Positions 55,745 to 64,000 of a stretch of DNA of 64,000 nucleotides are shown piece by piece. The stretch covers positions 55,162 through 119,161 of the forward strand of contig NZ_NRSJ01000018.1 of NCBI RefSeq assembly GCF_016584085.1, in the 5' to 3' direction. Within the stretch, counting starts at the first letter, position 1. The number at the start of each line of letters is the position of its first letter. Under the pieces are notes generated by a model that ran no database searches, was not told where the DNA came from, and was given only the letters and a program-made list of their open reading frames with translations. The translations under genes and the position numbers were made by a program. The DNA comes from Halochromatium glycolicum. Its GTDB lineage: Bacteria; Pseudomonadota; Gammaproteobacteria; Chromatiales; Chromatiaceae.

Positions 55745-56128
55745 TCACGCCTCCTCCATCGTGCACAGCAGCGGGTGATGGTTCTGGCGTGAGAAGTCGT
55801 TGACCTGTGAGACCTTGGTTTCGGCGATATCGCGGGTGAAGACGCCACAGACGCCGACCCCACGCGTGTGGACGTGCAGCATGACCTGAGTCGCTTTCTC
55901 GGGTGTCATCGCGAAGAAGGTCTCCAGGACATGAACGACGAACTCCATCGGCGTGTAGTCGTCGTTGACGAGCAACACCTTGAACAGCGGCGGACGCTTC
56001 AGTGCCGGTTTGGCCTCTTCGACCGATAGGCCAGAATCGTCTGCGCCTTCCTCTTGGCTGGCGCAGCGGATGCGTGTGCCGCCGTAGCTTGCATCAATGA
56101 GTCGGGCGTTTTCTAAACGGTAGAACAT
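55745..56128 (-). CDS. clpS: ClpS, adaptor of ClpAP
   Basis: The 127-residue protein has the conserved core [60 protein letters not shown] in the second half, with the residues that bind N-terminal Leu/Phe. The N-terminal ~35 residues ([20 protein letters not shown]) are longer than usual, and the true start may be internal. It passes the substrates made by Aat and Bpt to ClpA. It precedes clpA, as usual. Confidence 0.94.
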   Translation of the reverse strand: MFYRLENARLIDASYGGTRIRCASQEEGADDSGLSVEEAKPALKRPPLFKVLLVNDDYTPMEFVVHVLETFFAMTPEKATQVMLHVHTRGVGVCGVFTRDIAETKVSQVNDFSRQNHHPLLCTMEEA

Positions 56129-56547
56129 CGGTCTCGATTAGCGTCGTTGCTTCGGTAGCATTCGGCAGATCCGTCTGGCACGAGGAGCATGATCAATCAG
56201 GCTGAGCGAACCTTCACCATGTGTAGGGATCATGGAGGAAAAATACAGCCCCCAGCCCTCGACGTCTACGCTCCAAACGTTGCTCTGAGATCGTCCTCTC
56301 TCGGTCTCAGGCCACTCCTTAGGGGCTCGGTTGACATCGAGTTTCGTTGTTTGCCCCGCGTCAGGCGGTTCGGTCGGCAAGATTGACCGATCGCAATGGA
56401 CAACTATACTTCGGAGTCACGATCCGTTCATCTGGGCGGAGAAGGCGGGTCGGCAGCCCAGTGTCGCGGCAGCGCGGCCGGGTCTCGAATAGAACAACAA
56501 GCTGAACAACCAACCGAAGATCGATTGAAGTAGTGGAGGAGTCTGCG

Positions 56548-56754
56548 ATGCTTACAGGTGTCGTCAAGTGGTTTAACAATGCCAAGGGCTACGGCTTCGT
56601 CAAACCTGATGGTCGCGACGAGGATGTCTTCGTGCATTTCTCGTCGATCGAGATGGACGGGTACAAGACCTTGAAGGAGGGGCAGAAGGTGCAGTTCGAG
56701 GTCTCGCAAGGACCGAAAGGCCTGCATGCCGCAACGGTGCAGCGCACGATGTGA
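56548..56754 (+). CDS. Cold-shock-domain protein (CspA/CspD type)
   Basis: The ATG at 56548 is preceded by GTGGAGGAGTCTGCG. The 68-residue protein has the RNA-binding motifs [19 protein letters not shown] and [20 protein letters not shown]. It is a single-stranded nucleic acid chaperone; whether it is cold-induced or CspD-like cannot be told from sequence. Position next to clpS is common in gammaproteobacteria (cspD-clpS). It ends before a strong hairpin terminator. Confidence 0.95.
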   Translation: MLTGVVKWFNNAKGYGFVKPDGRDEDVFVHFSSIEMDGYKTLKEGQKVQFEVSQGPKGLHAATVQRTM

Positions 56755-56803
56755 GCCGCGACCAGAAGCACCGTCTCAGGTGGTCTTGACCCGAGCAAGT
56801 AGG

Positions 56804-56835
56804 CCCCGGGCTGCTTGGTGAGCCCGGGGTGGTTT
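56804..56835 (+). terminator. Hairpin terminator downstream of the cold-shock gene
   Basis: CCCCGGGCT at 56804-56812 and AGCCCGGGG at 56821-56829 form a perfect 9-bp stem with loop GCTTGGTG. The following bases (TGGTTTGGTA) are only moderately T-rich. It lies between the convergent csp and icd genes and may serve both. Confidence 0.7.
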
Positions 56836-56876
56836 GGTACGTCTAACTATCCCGCTCCGGGCTCTGGACTGCCACC

Positions 56877-58136
56877 TCAGCCCATCCGGCCAATCACCGC
56901 GTCGCCGAACGCCGAGCAGCTCAGCTTGGTGGCGCCCTCCAGTAAGCGCTCGAGATCGTAGGTGACCGTCTTGGCGGCGATTGCGCCCTCGATCCCCTTG
57001 ATAACCAGGTCAGCGGCTTCGGTCCAGCCGAGGTGGCGCAATAGCATCTCACCCGAAAGGAGGAGTGAGCTCGGGTTGACCTGATCCTTGCCGGCATACT
57101 TGGGCGCAGTGCCGTGGGTTGCCTCAAACATCGCGACGCTGTCGGAGATGTTTGCGCCCGGTGCCATCCCGATGCCGCCGACCTGGGCGGCGAGCGCGTC
57201 AGAGATGTAGTCGCCGTTCAGGTTCAGGGTCGCGATCACGTCGTAGTCCTTTGGCCGCAGCAGGATCTGCTGCAGGAAGGCATCCGCGATCACGTCCTTG
57301 ACGATGATCTCGTTGCCGGTCTTGGGATTCTTGAAGGAGCACCAAGGCCCGCCATCGAGGGGCTCCGCCCCGAATTCTTCCCGCGCGAGCTCGTAGCCCC
57401 AGTCCTTGAACGCGCCTTCGGTGAATTTCATGATGTTTCCTTTGTGGACGAGGGTCACCGAGTCGCGCTCGTTGTCGATCGCGTACTGGATGGCCTTGCG
57501 CACCAAGCGCTTGGTCCCCTCGCTCGAGACCGGCTTGATGCCGACCCCGGAGGTCTTCGGGAAGCGGATCTTGGTCACGCCGAGCTGGTCCTGGAGAAAG
57601 CTGACAAGGCGCTCGGCCTCATCGGAGCCGGCTGGCCATTCGATGCCGGCGTAGATGTCTTCCGAGTTCTCGCGGAAGATCACCATGTCGGTATCCTCTG
57701 GCTTCTTCAGCGGGCTCGGCGTGCCCGAGAAGTAGCGTACCGGACGCAGACACACATAGAGGTCGAGACGCTGCCGCAGTGCGACATTGAGCGAGCGGAT
57801 GCCGCCGCTGACCGGTGTCGTCAGCGGGCCTTTGATCGAGACCAGATAATCGCGCACGGCGCTGAGCGTCTCGTCCGGCAGCCAGACATCGGCCCCATAG
57901 ACGTTGGTCGCCTTCTCACCGGCATAGATCTCCATCCAGGCGATCTGGCGTCGGCCGTCGTAGGCCTTGGCCACGGCTGCATCCAGGACCTTCTGCATCA
58001 CCGGCGTGATGTCGACACCGATGCCGTCACCCTCGATAAAGGGGATGATGGGCTGGTCGGGCACGACCAGACTGTTGTCGGGGTTGACGCGAATCGGCTC
58101 GCCGACTTTCGGGACCTGGATCTGTTCAAACGCCAT
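56877..58136 (-). CDS. icd: Isocitrate dehydrogenase, NADP-dependent
   Basis: The 419-residue protein has [20 protein letters not shown], the substrate-binding serine region [20 protein letters not shown] (the residue phosphorylated in E. coli is in GGIRSLN), [40 protein letters not shown], and [20 protein letters not shown]. The length and wording are those of the dimeric NADP enzyme of the citric-acid cycle. It is convergent with the cold-shock gene. Confidence 0.97.
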   Translation of the reverse strand: MAFEQIQVPKVGEPIRVNPDNSLVVPDQPIIPFIEGDGIGVDITPVMQKVLDAAVAKAYDGRRQIAWMEIYAGEKATNVYGADVWLPDETLSAVRDYLVSIKGPLTTPVSGGIRSLNVALRQRLDLYVCLRPVRYFSGTPSPLKKPEDTDMVIFRENSEDIYAGIEWPAGSDEAERLVSFLQDQLGVTKIRFPKTSGVGIKPVSSEGTKRLVRKAIQYAIDNERDSVTLVHKGNIMKFTEGAFKDWGYELAREEFGAEPLDGGPWCSFKNPKTGNEIIVKDVIADAFLQQILLRPKDYDVIATLNLNGDYISDALAAQVGGIGMAPGANISDSVAMFEATHGTAPKYAGKDQVNPSSLLLSGEMLLRHLGWTEAADLVIKGIEGAIAAKTVTYDLERLLEGATKLSCSAFGDAVIGRMG

Positions 58137-58297
58137 GGCATCTTGCTCCTGTCAGGATTTGGATGTCCGTGATCTTACCATCGGCTAGCCTCCCGTTGCG
58201 GCCGTGCTGGCTGCCGCCGCTGCGGTCGCTGACCTTGTGTTGGCGCGGTGCGCATGGCATATCAGCGTCTCCTGTCGATCCTCTGAGGGAGTCTGCG

Positions 58298-58669
58298 ATG
58301 CCCGGAGCCCGCAACGTGCTTGGTGAGCCGCTCGAAGTCTGTTCGTTGGAGCCAATGACCGGTTTCACGCGTAATGGTCATTGTGATACGGGTCCTGATG
58401 ACCTGGGGTCACATACCGTCTGCGCCCGCGTCACTGCCGAGTTCCTCGAGTACTCGAAGTCGCGCGGCAATGATCTAACGACGCCTGTGCCGGCATTTGG
58501 GTTTCCCGGCTTGAAGCCGGGCGACCGCTGGTGCCTCTGCGCGGCACGCTGGCAGGAGGCGCTCGACGCCGGTTGTGCTCCCAAGGTCGCGCTGCGCGGG
58601 ACCCATGAGCGAGCACTCGAGGTCTGTGACCTAGCCGACCTCAAGCGCCACGCGGTCGATCTGTCCTGA
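58298..58669 (+). CDS. DUF2237 family protein
   Basis: The ATG at 58298 is preceded by TGAGGGAG. The 123-residue protein has the conserved stretch NVLGEPLEVCSLEPMTGFTR, the GHCDTGPDDLGSHTVCARVT segment and PAFGFPGLKPGDRWCLCAAR, typical of DUF2237. Conserved Cys/His residues suggest metal binding, but the family has no established function. The M48 protease gene starts 13 bp after its stop, so they are probably co-transcribed. Confidence 0.9.
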   Translation: MPGARNVLGEPLEVCSLEPMTGFTRNGHCDTGPDDLGSHTVCARVTAEFLEYSKSRGNDLTTPVPAFGFPGLKPGDRWCLCAARWQEALDAGCAPKVALRGTHERALEVCDLADLKRHAVDLS

Positions 58670-58682
58670 GTGGAGGTTCGAT

Positions 58683-59516
58683 GTGATCGGCGAGTGGTTG
58701 GCTGCTCGGGGGGTTAGGATCGTCGGTCATCGGCTGGCCGCGGTCCTCTTGATGACGATCTTGTGCTCGGCGTTGGCAGCCTGCGCGACAGCGCCTGAGA
58801 CCGGTCGGCGTCAGCTCCTGCTGGTGAGCCCGGCCGAGGAGGCGCAACTGGGCCTGAAGGCGTTTGATCGGATCAAGCGTGAGCACCAAGTGGTGAGGAG
58901 AGGTCAGGATGCGGCCATGCTGCAGCGGGTTGGGGGACGCATCAGCGAGGTCGCAGCCTTGCCTAACGCGCGCTGGGAGTTCGTCTTGTTCGAAGAGGAC
59001 TCGCCGAATGCGTTCGCGCTGCCAGGCGGCAAGGTTGGTGTCTATACGGCTATCCTGCCCATCACCAAGGACGAGGCTGGGCTGGCGACCGTGATCGGGC
59101 ACGAGATCGCGCATGCGGTCGCGCGCCATGGTGCGGAGCGGATGTCGCATGGGATGCTGGTGCAGCTGGGCGGGGCCGGTCTGTCTGCGGCCTTGGGCTC
59201 GGATGCGGGCGTGACCGGAGAGCTGATCATGCAGGCCTATGGCGTCGGCAGTCAGCTCGGGGTGATGCTGCCGTATTCGCGGACGCAGGAGTTGGAGGCC
59301 GATGAGCTGGGGCTCTTATACATGGCACGCGCCGGCTATGACCCGCGCGAGGCGATCGCCTTCTGGAAACGGTTTGCGGCCTACAACGCGGAGCGTGGCG
59401 GGGCGCCGCCAGCGTTCTTGAGCACGCATCCACTGGATCAGCGCCGCATCGCGCAGTTACAGCGGCTGATGCCAAGGGCGATGGCCGAGTACGAGATGGC
59501 GCGAGCGCGGAGGTGA
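58683..59516 (+). CDS. M48-family metalloprotease, predicted lipoprotein
   Basis: The 277-residue protein starts with GTG at 58683. The signal peptide ends in a lipobox (CSALAACATAP), so it is probably anchored in a membrane facing the periplasm. Zinc motif HEIAH (VIGHEIAHAVARHGAERMSH) and the third ligand in RTQELEADELGLLYM are present, with STHPLDQRRIAQLQRLMP at the end. Relatives such as BepA/LoiP act in outer-membrane protein quality control. No TPR domain follows, so it is closer to LoiP/YcaL-type proteases. Confidence 0.92.
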   Translation: MIGEWLAARGVRIVGHRLAAVLLMTILCSALAACATAPETGRRQLLLVSPAEEAQLGLKAFDRIKREHQVVRRGQDAAMLQRVGGRISEVAALPNARWEFVLFEEDSPNAFALPGGKVGVYTAILPITKDEAGLATVIGHEIAHAVARHGAERMSHGMLVQLGGAGLSAALGSDAGVTGELIMQAYGVGSQLGVMLPYSRTQELEADELGLLYMARAGYDPREAIAFWKRFAAYNAERGGAPPAFLSTHPLDQRRIAQLQRLMPRAMAEYEMARARR

Positions 59517-59620
59517 GCGACCGTACCGCTTCTTGGCGGGCTCGTCTGGACGGTCGTTCTTGGCCTTGGCACCCGTCGTCCTGCTCGGGTCCCTTCTATC
59601 GTCTGGCTTGGGGATGATTG

Positions 59621-60892
59621 ATGCGCTGGATGACTCTACCGTTGATCATGGTGGTGCTGGCAGGGCTGGCCTACGGGTTCTGGCCGCGCGGATCGGCGTC
59701 GCCGAGCGGTGGCGTGGAGGTCGCAGCGGTCGCTGCAGCGCTCGGTCAGGAGGCGAGGGGTGCCACGGGTGCCGCGCTCGCCAAGCGGGTTTTAGCGTTT
59801 CCGGACGACCATGGGGCGCATCCGGTTGCACCTGCCGAGGTTTGGGACATCAGCGTGATCCTGTCTGATGACGCGAGACCCGAACTGTCGTTACGGCTGA
59901 CCCTCGTGCGATATGCGCTCGCTAGACGGGACGCGTCTGCCGGTCGTGATAAAGATGCTGCGTTTGGTATTGACGATCAGACGGCGAACGAATGGTCGAC
60001 GATCCGGCGCGCGTCCGCATTTGCGGCGGATGAACTACTTGCCGGCCAGTTGGTGATCGCTTCTGATCCGAGCGGGCCGTCGATAACGGCTGAGCGCGCC
60101 AGCCGCGCGGCGCTGGGATTGGCTGGTACGGACGATCTGAAGGGTGGGGGAGCACGTGTCTGGTTGGAGCACTGGGAGCTCGTTCGTGAAGGCGACCAGC
60201 TGGCCCGCGTTCGTGCATCGGGTGAGGGTGTCGAGCTGACGCTGGCGCTATCGCCGAGCAAGATGCCGGTCTCGGTGGATGAGGTGGTCTTTGCTGGCGC
60301 TTCTGAGGATGCGGCGACGTCCCTAGCTGGCTATAGCGAGCCGCGGTTCCGGGTCAGCGGGACGGTCGCGGTCGCCGGCGAGGTGCGCGAGCTGCAGGGT
60401 ATCGGCTGGCTGGAACATGTATGGGGCAGTTTGGCCGAGGCATTGAGCGGGCGCCGTGGTCAGCTCGTCGCGAATCGATTTCGGCTGCAGCTCGATGACG
60501 GCGTCGATCTGAGCTGTCTGCATCTGCGCCGCCGCGGCGGCGGCGGTACGCCGATCCCTCGTTGCTTACTGATCAATGTCGACGGTGATCGGGCTGTGCT
60601 ACGGCGGCGCGATCTCCGTCTGACGGCTGGAGATGGACGTTGGATGTCAACCAGCGGCGTCCAGTATCCGTTGGACTGGCGTTTGGTGATTCCTGGCCGG
60701 GATCTCGAGCTTCGGATCGTGCCGCTGCTCAAAGATCGGGCCATGGCCCTGCGCACACTGGCCATTGGTGGGGGTGCAGGGCAGACTTGGAGCGGAGCGG
60801 TGCGCGTGTCGGGCTGGCGTGGGTCGGACGAGCTCGGTGGCCTCGGTTTCATGGATCTGAGCGGTTACGCTGAGGCCAGCACCGGAACCTGA
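59621..60892 (+). CDS. CrtC/AttH-like lipocalin-fold protein (carotenoid 1,2-hydratase family)
   Basis: The ATG at 59621 (MRWMTLPLIMVVLAGLAYGF) gives a 423-residue exported protein with an N-terminal membrane or signal segment. Family-like segments are LQGIGWLEHVWGS, NRFRLQLDDGVDLSCLHLRR, YPLDWRLVIPGRDLELRIVP, and GFMDLSGYAEAS at the end. These occur in hydrophobic-ligand proteins often encoded with an ABC ATPase and FtsX-like permease. Here such a pair is at 34-38 kb rather than adjacent. True carotenoid hydratase activity is not implied. Confidence 0.8.
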   Translation: MRWMTLPLIMVVLAGLAYGFWPRGSASPSGGVEVAAVAAALGQEARGATGAALAKRVLAFPDDHGAHPVAPAEVWDISVILSDDARPELSLRLTLVRYALARRDASAGRDKDAAFGIDDQTANEWSTIRRASAFAADELLAGQLVIASDPSGPSITAERASRAALGLAGTDDLKGGGARVWLEHWELVREGDQLARVRASGEGVELTLALSPSKMPVSVDEVVFAGASEDAATSLAGYSEPRFRVSGTVAVAGEVRELQGIGWLEHVWGSLAEALSGRRGQLVANRFRLQLDDGVDLSCLHLRRRGGGGTPIPRCLLINVDGDRAVLRRRDLRLTAGDGRWMSTSGVQYPLDWRLVIPGRDLELRIVPLLKDRAMALRTLAIGGGAGQTWSGAVRVSGWRGSDELGGLGFMDLSGYAEASTGT

Positions 60893-60942
60893 GCCCGTGA
60901 GCCCTGTCGCTATCGGTGACTTCGGAGATGCGGGTGGTTTAG

Positions 60943-62412
60943 ATGGTATGTACGAAGGATGGGTTGACCGCTCCAGATCGGCACCTTGGCCGGTGGCTGA
61001 TGCTGGTTCTGATCGCGCTGGGTCTGAGTGCTTGCGACAGCAGCAAGTCAGCGATGGAGGCCCCGGCGGCAGAGGGCTCGGTGACGGTGACAAAGGCCGA
61101 GCCGGGCCCGATTCCGCCATGGCCGCAGCGGCCTGGTGATCCAAAGGTCGGTTATGACGCGCTAATGAATCGGGCCGTGGTGACCTGCGGCCTACCTTAC
61201 GATGCCTATGCCGCAAGCACTGGTGCGCCAGAACCCGAATACGAGCTCCCCGGACGGCGCGGCCGCAATGCGGAGCTGCCGTATCGTCTGACCGCATTCA
61301 GGGCCGACAGCGGTGTCGAGCTTGTGACAAGCAACTGTCTCAGCTGTCACGCGGCGCCGCTCAACGGCGAGCTCGTGATCGGTCTCGGCAACGAGTTCCT
61401 CGATTTCACGGCTGATCCGGTGGTCGCGATCGAAGGCGCGGGCGCCTACGTCGAGGACGGCGCCGAGGCCGAGGAATGGCGCAAGTGGGCCGATCGGCTC
61501 GGCGCGATTGCGCCTTGGTCGATGACCGATACCATCGGCGCGAATCCGGCGCAGGCGATCACGCTGGCGCTGATGGCGCATCGCGATCCGGAGACACTGG
61601 CCTGGTCGAACGAGCCGCTGATGGCACTGCCATCGGAGCAGGTCCTCCCGGCGAGCGTGCCTCCCCTGTGGAACGTCGATAAGAAGCACGCGACCTTCTA
61701 TAACGGTGAGGGGCGAGGTGACCACGTCGGCTATATGATGCTGGCGTCGACGACCTGCACCGACTCGGTCGCCGAAGCCCGTGAGATCGATGCCTGGTTC
61801 ACCGATGTGCGCGCCTATCTGGCAACGCTGGAGGCGCCGGCATATCCCTATCCCATCGACGCCGAGCTCGCCGCCGAGGGTGAAAAGTTGTTCAAGGCTG
61901 AGTGCACCGACTGTCACGGTCGCTACGGTCGGATCGAGCGCTATCCCAACGAGCTGATCGCCCTCGACGAGATTGGCACCGACCCGGCGATGGCCGAGGC
62001 CGGCTACCGGCATGCCGACCGCTTTGCTCGTTGGTTCAACGCATCGTTCTACGGGCGCAACGCTGAGACCATGCCTGGTCTAGGCTATGTCGCACCGCCG
62101 CTGGACGGCGTTTGGGCGACGGCCCCTTACCTGCACAACGGCTCGGTGCCGACGCTGGCGGCGCTCTTGGACAGCGAGGAACGGCCAACCTACTGGCGCT
62201 TCGCGAATGCAGAACCCGAGTACGACCGGGAGGCGTTGGGCTGGAGGGTCGAGGCCCTTGAGCAGGGGCGCGAGCAGTTCGGGGACCTCGATGAGCGGAA
62301 GTGGGTTTACGATACGACCCGCTACGGATACGGAAAGGCAGGGCACGAGTTCGGCGATCTGCTGAATGACGCAGAGCTGCAGGCGCTGCTCGAGTATCTG
62401 AAGACGTTGTAA
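60943..62412 (+). CDS. Di-heme c-type cytochrome lipoprotein
   Basis: The 489-residue protein has an N-terminal signal with lipobox (VLIALGLSACDSS). Two heme-binding CXXCH sites are visible: NCLSCH near residue 131 and ECTDCH near 320. The latter sits in a cytochrome-peroxidase-like context (AEGEKLFKAECTDCHGRYGR, PPLDGVWATAPYLHNGSVPT). The GSVPTLAALLD wording is typical of the C-terminal half of di-heme peroxidases and related oxidases (rubber oxygenase-like). The reaction is not predictable. It is the last gene before tRNA-fMet. Confidence 0.88.
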   Translation: MVCTKDGLTAPDRHLGRWLMLVLIALGLSACDSSKSAMEAPAAEGSVTVTKAEPGPIPPWPQRPGDPKVGYDALMNRAVVTCGLPYDAYAASTGAPEPEYELPGRRGRNAELPYRLTAFRADSGVELVTSNCLSCHAAPLNGELVIGLGNEFLDFTADPVVAIEGAGAYVEDGAEAEEWRKWADRLGAIAPWSMTDTIGANPAQAITLALMAHRDPETLAWSNEPLMALPSEQVLPASVPPLWNVDKKHATFYNGEGRGDHVGYMMLASTTCTDSVAEAREIDAWFTDVRAYLATLEAPAYPYPIDAELAAEGEKLFKAECTDCHGRYGRIERYPNELIALDEIGTDPAMAEAGYRHADRFARWFNASFYGRNAETMPGLGYVAPPLDGVWATAPYLHNGSVPTLAALLDSEERPTYWRFANAEPEYDREALGWRVEALEQGREQFGDLDERKWVYDTTRYGYGKAGHEFGDLLNDAELQALLEYLKTL

Positions 62413-62432
62413 GGGCTGTTCATCAAAAGGGC

Positions 62433-62461
62433 TTGCATCGTCGCCTTAGCGCGTATATAGT
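62433..62461 (+). promoter_or_regulatory. Sigma-70-like promoter of tRNA-fMet
   Basis: TTGCAT at 62433-62438 and TATAGT at 62456-62461 are 17 bp apart; the tRNA begins 13 bp after the -10 box. Confidence 0.75.
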
Positions 62462-62473
62462 AAGCGGCTCAGT

Positions 62474-62550
<77 letters not shown>

Positions 62551-62819
62551 ATTCGAGCGGAGATCAGGGCGCACAAGCCCTGGCCTCACGCGACCCTCCC
62601 ACCGTCTGCATGCCTGATGCGGACCGTCCCAGGCAGAGAGCGCATTCTCTCGCTCGCCGCATCAATCGCTTCTGCGAGCATTAGATCGAGGACGTTGGGC
62701 TGACTGCGCTCATTGCGTTTCGTTCGCATGCCGCAATCACTTCCCGATTCCGAGGCAACCGGTCGCAGCGGCTCCGGTAAGCATAGGATGGATATGCCCT
62801 AAGCGAAGAGAGTCCGAGC
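62551..62819. other. Intergenic gap after tRNA-fMet, nothing recognised
   Basis: About 270 bp with no supported frame and no strong terminator hairpin. A promoter for the small gene at 62820 probably lies in its last part, around CGGTAAGCATAGGATGGATA, but no boxes can be assigned firmly. Confidence 0.35.
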
Positions 62820-62975
62820 ATGTCAGATCGCCAACGTCGCCTCTTGGGAATCCTGTTCTTGTTCCTGGGTATCGGCGTTTCCTCGTCGCAGGCGCTGCTG
62901 ACCTCGTGCAGCTCGTCCGCTACAGCCGCGATGACCTCGGCCGTCACCAACGCTGCGGACGCTGAACTAGACTGA
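62820..62975 (+). CDS. 51-residue small exported or membrane protein, coupled to xpaC-like gene
   Basis: The ATG at 62820 reads MSDRQRRLLGILFLFLGIGV with a short basic N-terminus and one hydrophobic segment. LLTSCSSSATAAMTSAVTNA follows and the TGA is at 62973-62975. The segment before the cysteine is lipobox-like (ALLTSC). It ends 10 bp before the next gene, whose ribosome site GAGGGA follows directly. It was supported by composition and spacing rather than a known family. Confidence 0.5.
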   Translation: MSDRQRRLLGILFLFLGIGVSSSQALLTSCSSSATAAMTSAVTNAADAELD

Positions 62976-62985
62976 GGGAACCGCG

Positions 62986-63864
62986 ATGAAGCGGCTGCTG
63001 CTCCTCCTGATCGTCCTGGTCATCGTCGGTGCGCTGTTGATGTTGCTGTGGCGGCGGATCAGCGGACAAGGCCAGAGGAATGCAGAGGCGCCGAACAGAG
63101 GCAGCGGCGCGATGGATTGGCTGCTGTTCGTGCTGCCGCTGCCGCTGGCCGCGGCCGCAATGATCGCGCTTGTCCGCGGGCAGCTCGGCCTGTTGCTCGG
63201 CGATGCGCTCGGCTACGGTCTGCTGCTTGGCGGAGCGCTGCTGGTTCGGCGCAACGGGGATACCAAGACGCACTGGCAGCGGTGGCCGCTGAAGACCTTT
63301 GCCGCGGGACTCATCGCGCTCGGCAGCGGCGTGACGGCCTGGCTGGGTGTCGGACATCATCCGGCTATCGCGTTCATCTTCTCGCTGGTGACGCTGCTCG
63401 GTTTCCATCTGGTCTACGGGGTTGAGCTTCCGCTGCGTCGCCGCCCGTCAGGCATGGGTGCGCATGGCGTCGAATCACTGCGACGTGCCGAGCACTCGAT
63501 CGCCGCCCTTGAGCAGGCGAGCCGGGATATCCATCAGTCGGAGCTGGATGCGCGGCTGACCCGCATCGCGGCCCTGGCGCGGCAGATTCTTCAGCGCGTT
63601 CAGGACGATCCGCGGGATCTGTGGCGGGCGCGCAAGTTCCTGAACGTCTACCTCGACGGCGTTCAGCGTGTCGTCGAGGGTTATGCGAATACCCATGGGC
63701 AGGTCGCGGCACCGCAGCTCGACCAGCGCTTCCGCGAAGCCTTGGAGATTGTCGAAGCCAGCTTCCGCGAGCAGCACCAGTCGCTGGTCCAGCGAGACGT
63801 CGAAGACCTGGACGTGCAGATCGAGGTGTTGACGCGGCAGCTAGAGCGTGAAGGCATCCTTTAG
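62986..63864 (+). CDS. XpaC-like membrane protein (5-bromo-4-chloroindolyl phosphate hydrolysis family)
   Basis: The 292-residue protein has an N-terminal membrane segment (MKRLLLLLIVLVIVGALLML) and three more hydrophobic helices (about 42-64, 70-88, 105-147). A cytoplasmic helical domain from ~165 follows (VESLRRAEHSIAALEQASRD, RITRIAALARQILQRVQ-like stretch, RARKFLNVYLDGVQRVVEGY), which matches the XpaC family. XpaC is often encoded beside TelA/toxic-anion-resistance genes, which are not seen here before the window ends. Despite the name its activity is unproven. Confidence 0.82.
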   Translation: MKRLLLLLIVLVIVGALLMLLWRRISGQGQRNAEAPNRGSGAMDWLLFVLPLPLAAAAMIALVRGQLGLLLGDALGYGLLLGGALLVRRNGDTKTHWQRWPLKTFAAGLIALGSGVTAWLGVGHHPAIAFIFSLVTLLGFHLVYGVELPLRRRPSGMGAHGVESLRRAEHSIAALEQASRDIHQSELDARLTRIAALARQILQRVQDDPRDLWRARKFLNVYLDGVQRVVEGYANTHGQVAAPQLDQRFREALEIVEASFREQHQSLVQRDVEDLDVQIEVLTRQLEREGIL

Positions 63865-63874
63865 GCGATTGCCG

Positions 63875-64000
63875 CCGGGTGACCACGGGTGATTGCTCAC
63901 CCGTGGTTCCCACAGATCCGGACGTGCGGAATTCCCGCATCCGGCTCCTCAGTTGAGCAGTCGCTACACAACAATCGTTGCACACCCATCGGACAAAAGC
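63875..64000 (-). mobile_element. 3' end of a group II intron (domains V and VI), continues beyond window
   Basis: On the minus strand, 63947 to 63915 reads GAGCCGGATGCGGGAATTCC followed by GCACGTCCGGATC. This 33-nt hairpin is a good match to catalytic domain V, with its AGC triad and GC-rich stem. It is followed by a perfect 10-bp hairpin at 63906-63883 (CCACGGGTGA, loop, complement) in the position of domain VI, and by ACCC near the expected 3' splice end. The intron body and any reverse transcriptase lie to the right, outside the window. The 3' boundary is approximate and falls within ~20 bp of the xpaC-like stop. Confidence 0.7.

Overview
The window is GC-rich chromosomal DNA from a gammaproteobacterium, most probably a purple sulfur bacterium (Chromatiaceae/Chromatiales). 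This placement is inferred from gammaproteobacterial gene order (ftsK-lolA, trxB-DUF482-aat-bpt-infA, clpS-clpA, icd), the tandem GH57-type proteins and the many c-type cytochrome and toxin-antitoxin genes. No rRNA is present to confirm it. The core genes cover translation and proteolysis (infA, aat, bpt, clpA, clpS, tRNA-Gly, tRNA-fMet), envelope and division (ftsK, lolA, pgsA), redox and cofactors (trxB, pdxH, mobA, icd) and methylthioadenosine salvage (mtaD, mtnA).

Layout. 1-5.3 kb: the 3' end of an acyl-CoA synthetase gene, then a graveyard of mobile DNA. It holds a ParB fragment, a PIN toxin split by a 1,448-bp ISL3-family insertion with an exact 8-bp target duplication, a frameshifted plasmid-transfer ATPase and an intact parDE pair. 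5.3-17 kb: cytochrome c, a regulator with two LuxR-type HTHs, a hotdog protein, a MotA/OmpA-type membrane pair, mtaD, mtnA and pgsA. These are followed by a DUF104-like antitoxin gene overlapping a PIN domain fused in frame to a sugar aminotransferase, then a nucleotide-sugar dehydrogenase.

17.2-29.1 kb: an 11.8-kb element integrated into tRNA-Gly(GCC), bounded by a 50-bp direct repeat. It carries a tyrosine integrase, a primase-helicase, a Mor-type regulator and lambda-like head genes (decoration, major capsid, ClpP-type protease). I see no terminase, portal or tail gene, so I read it as a candidate phage satellite that supplies its own capsid. Its right end is non-coding and unusually structured: nine GTTAC-type palindromes, some inside a gene, and a 61-bp-period array of paired hairpins. 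The array looks like CRISPR but is not explained by it.

29.1-43 kb: a degenerate sugar ABC transporter, an HD-CBS protein, mobA, pdxH, a histone H1-like DUF2934 protein, an ABC ATPase with an FtsX-like permease, and two GH57 genes. The second GH57 gene has its 3' end duplicated around a higBA module. Two copies of a ~110-bp element with a conserved core and covarying arms lie in this stretch. 43-64 kb: a TMEM43-TerB protein, then the conserved housekeeping block, a metalloprotease, a CrtC/AttH-like protein, a di-heme cytochrome, tRNA-fMet, an XpaC-like membrane protein and the 3' end of a group II intron on the minus strand running off the window.
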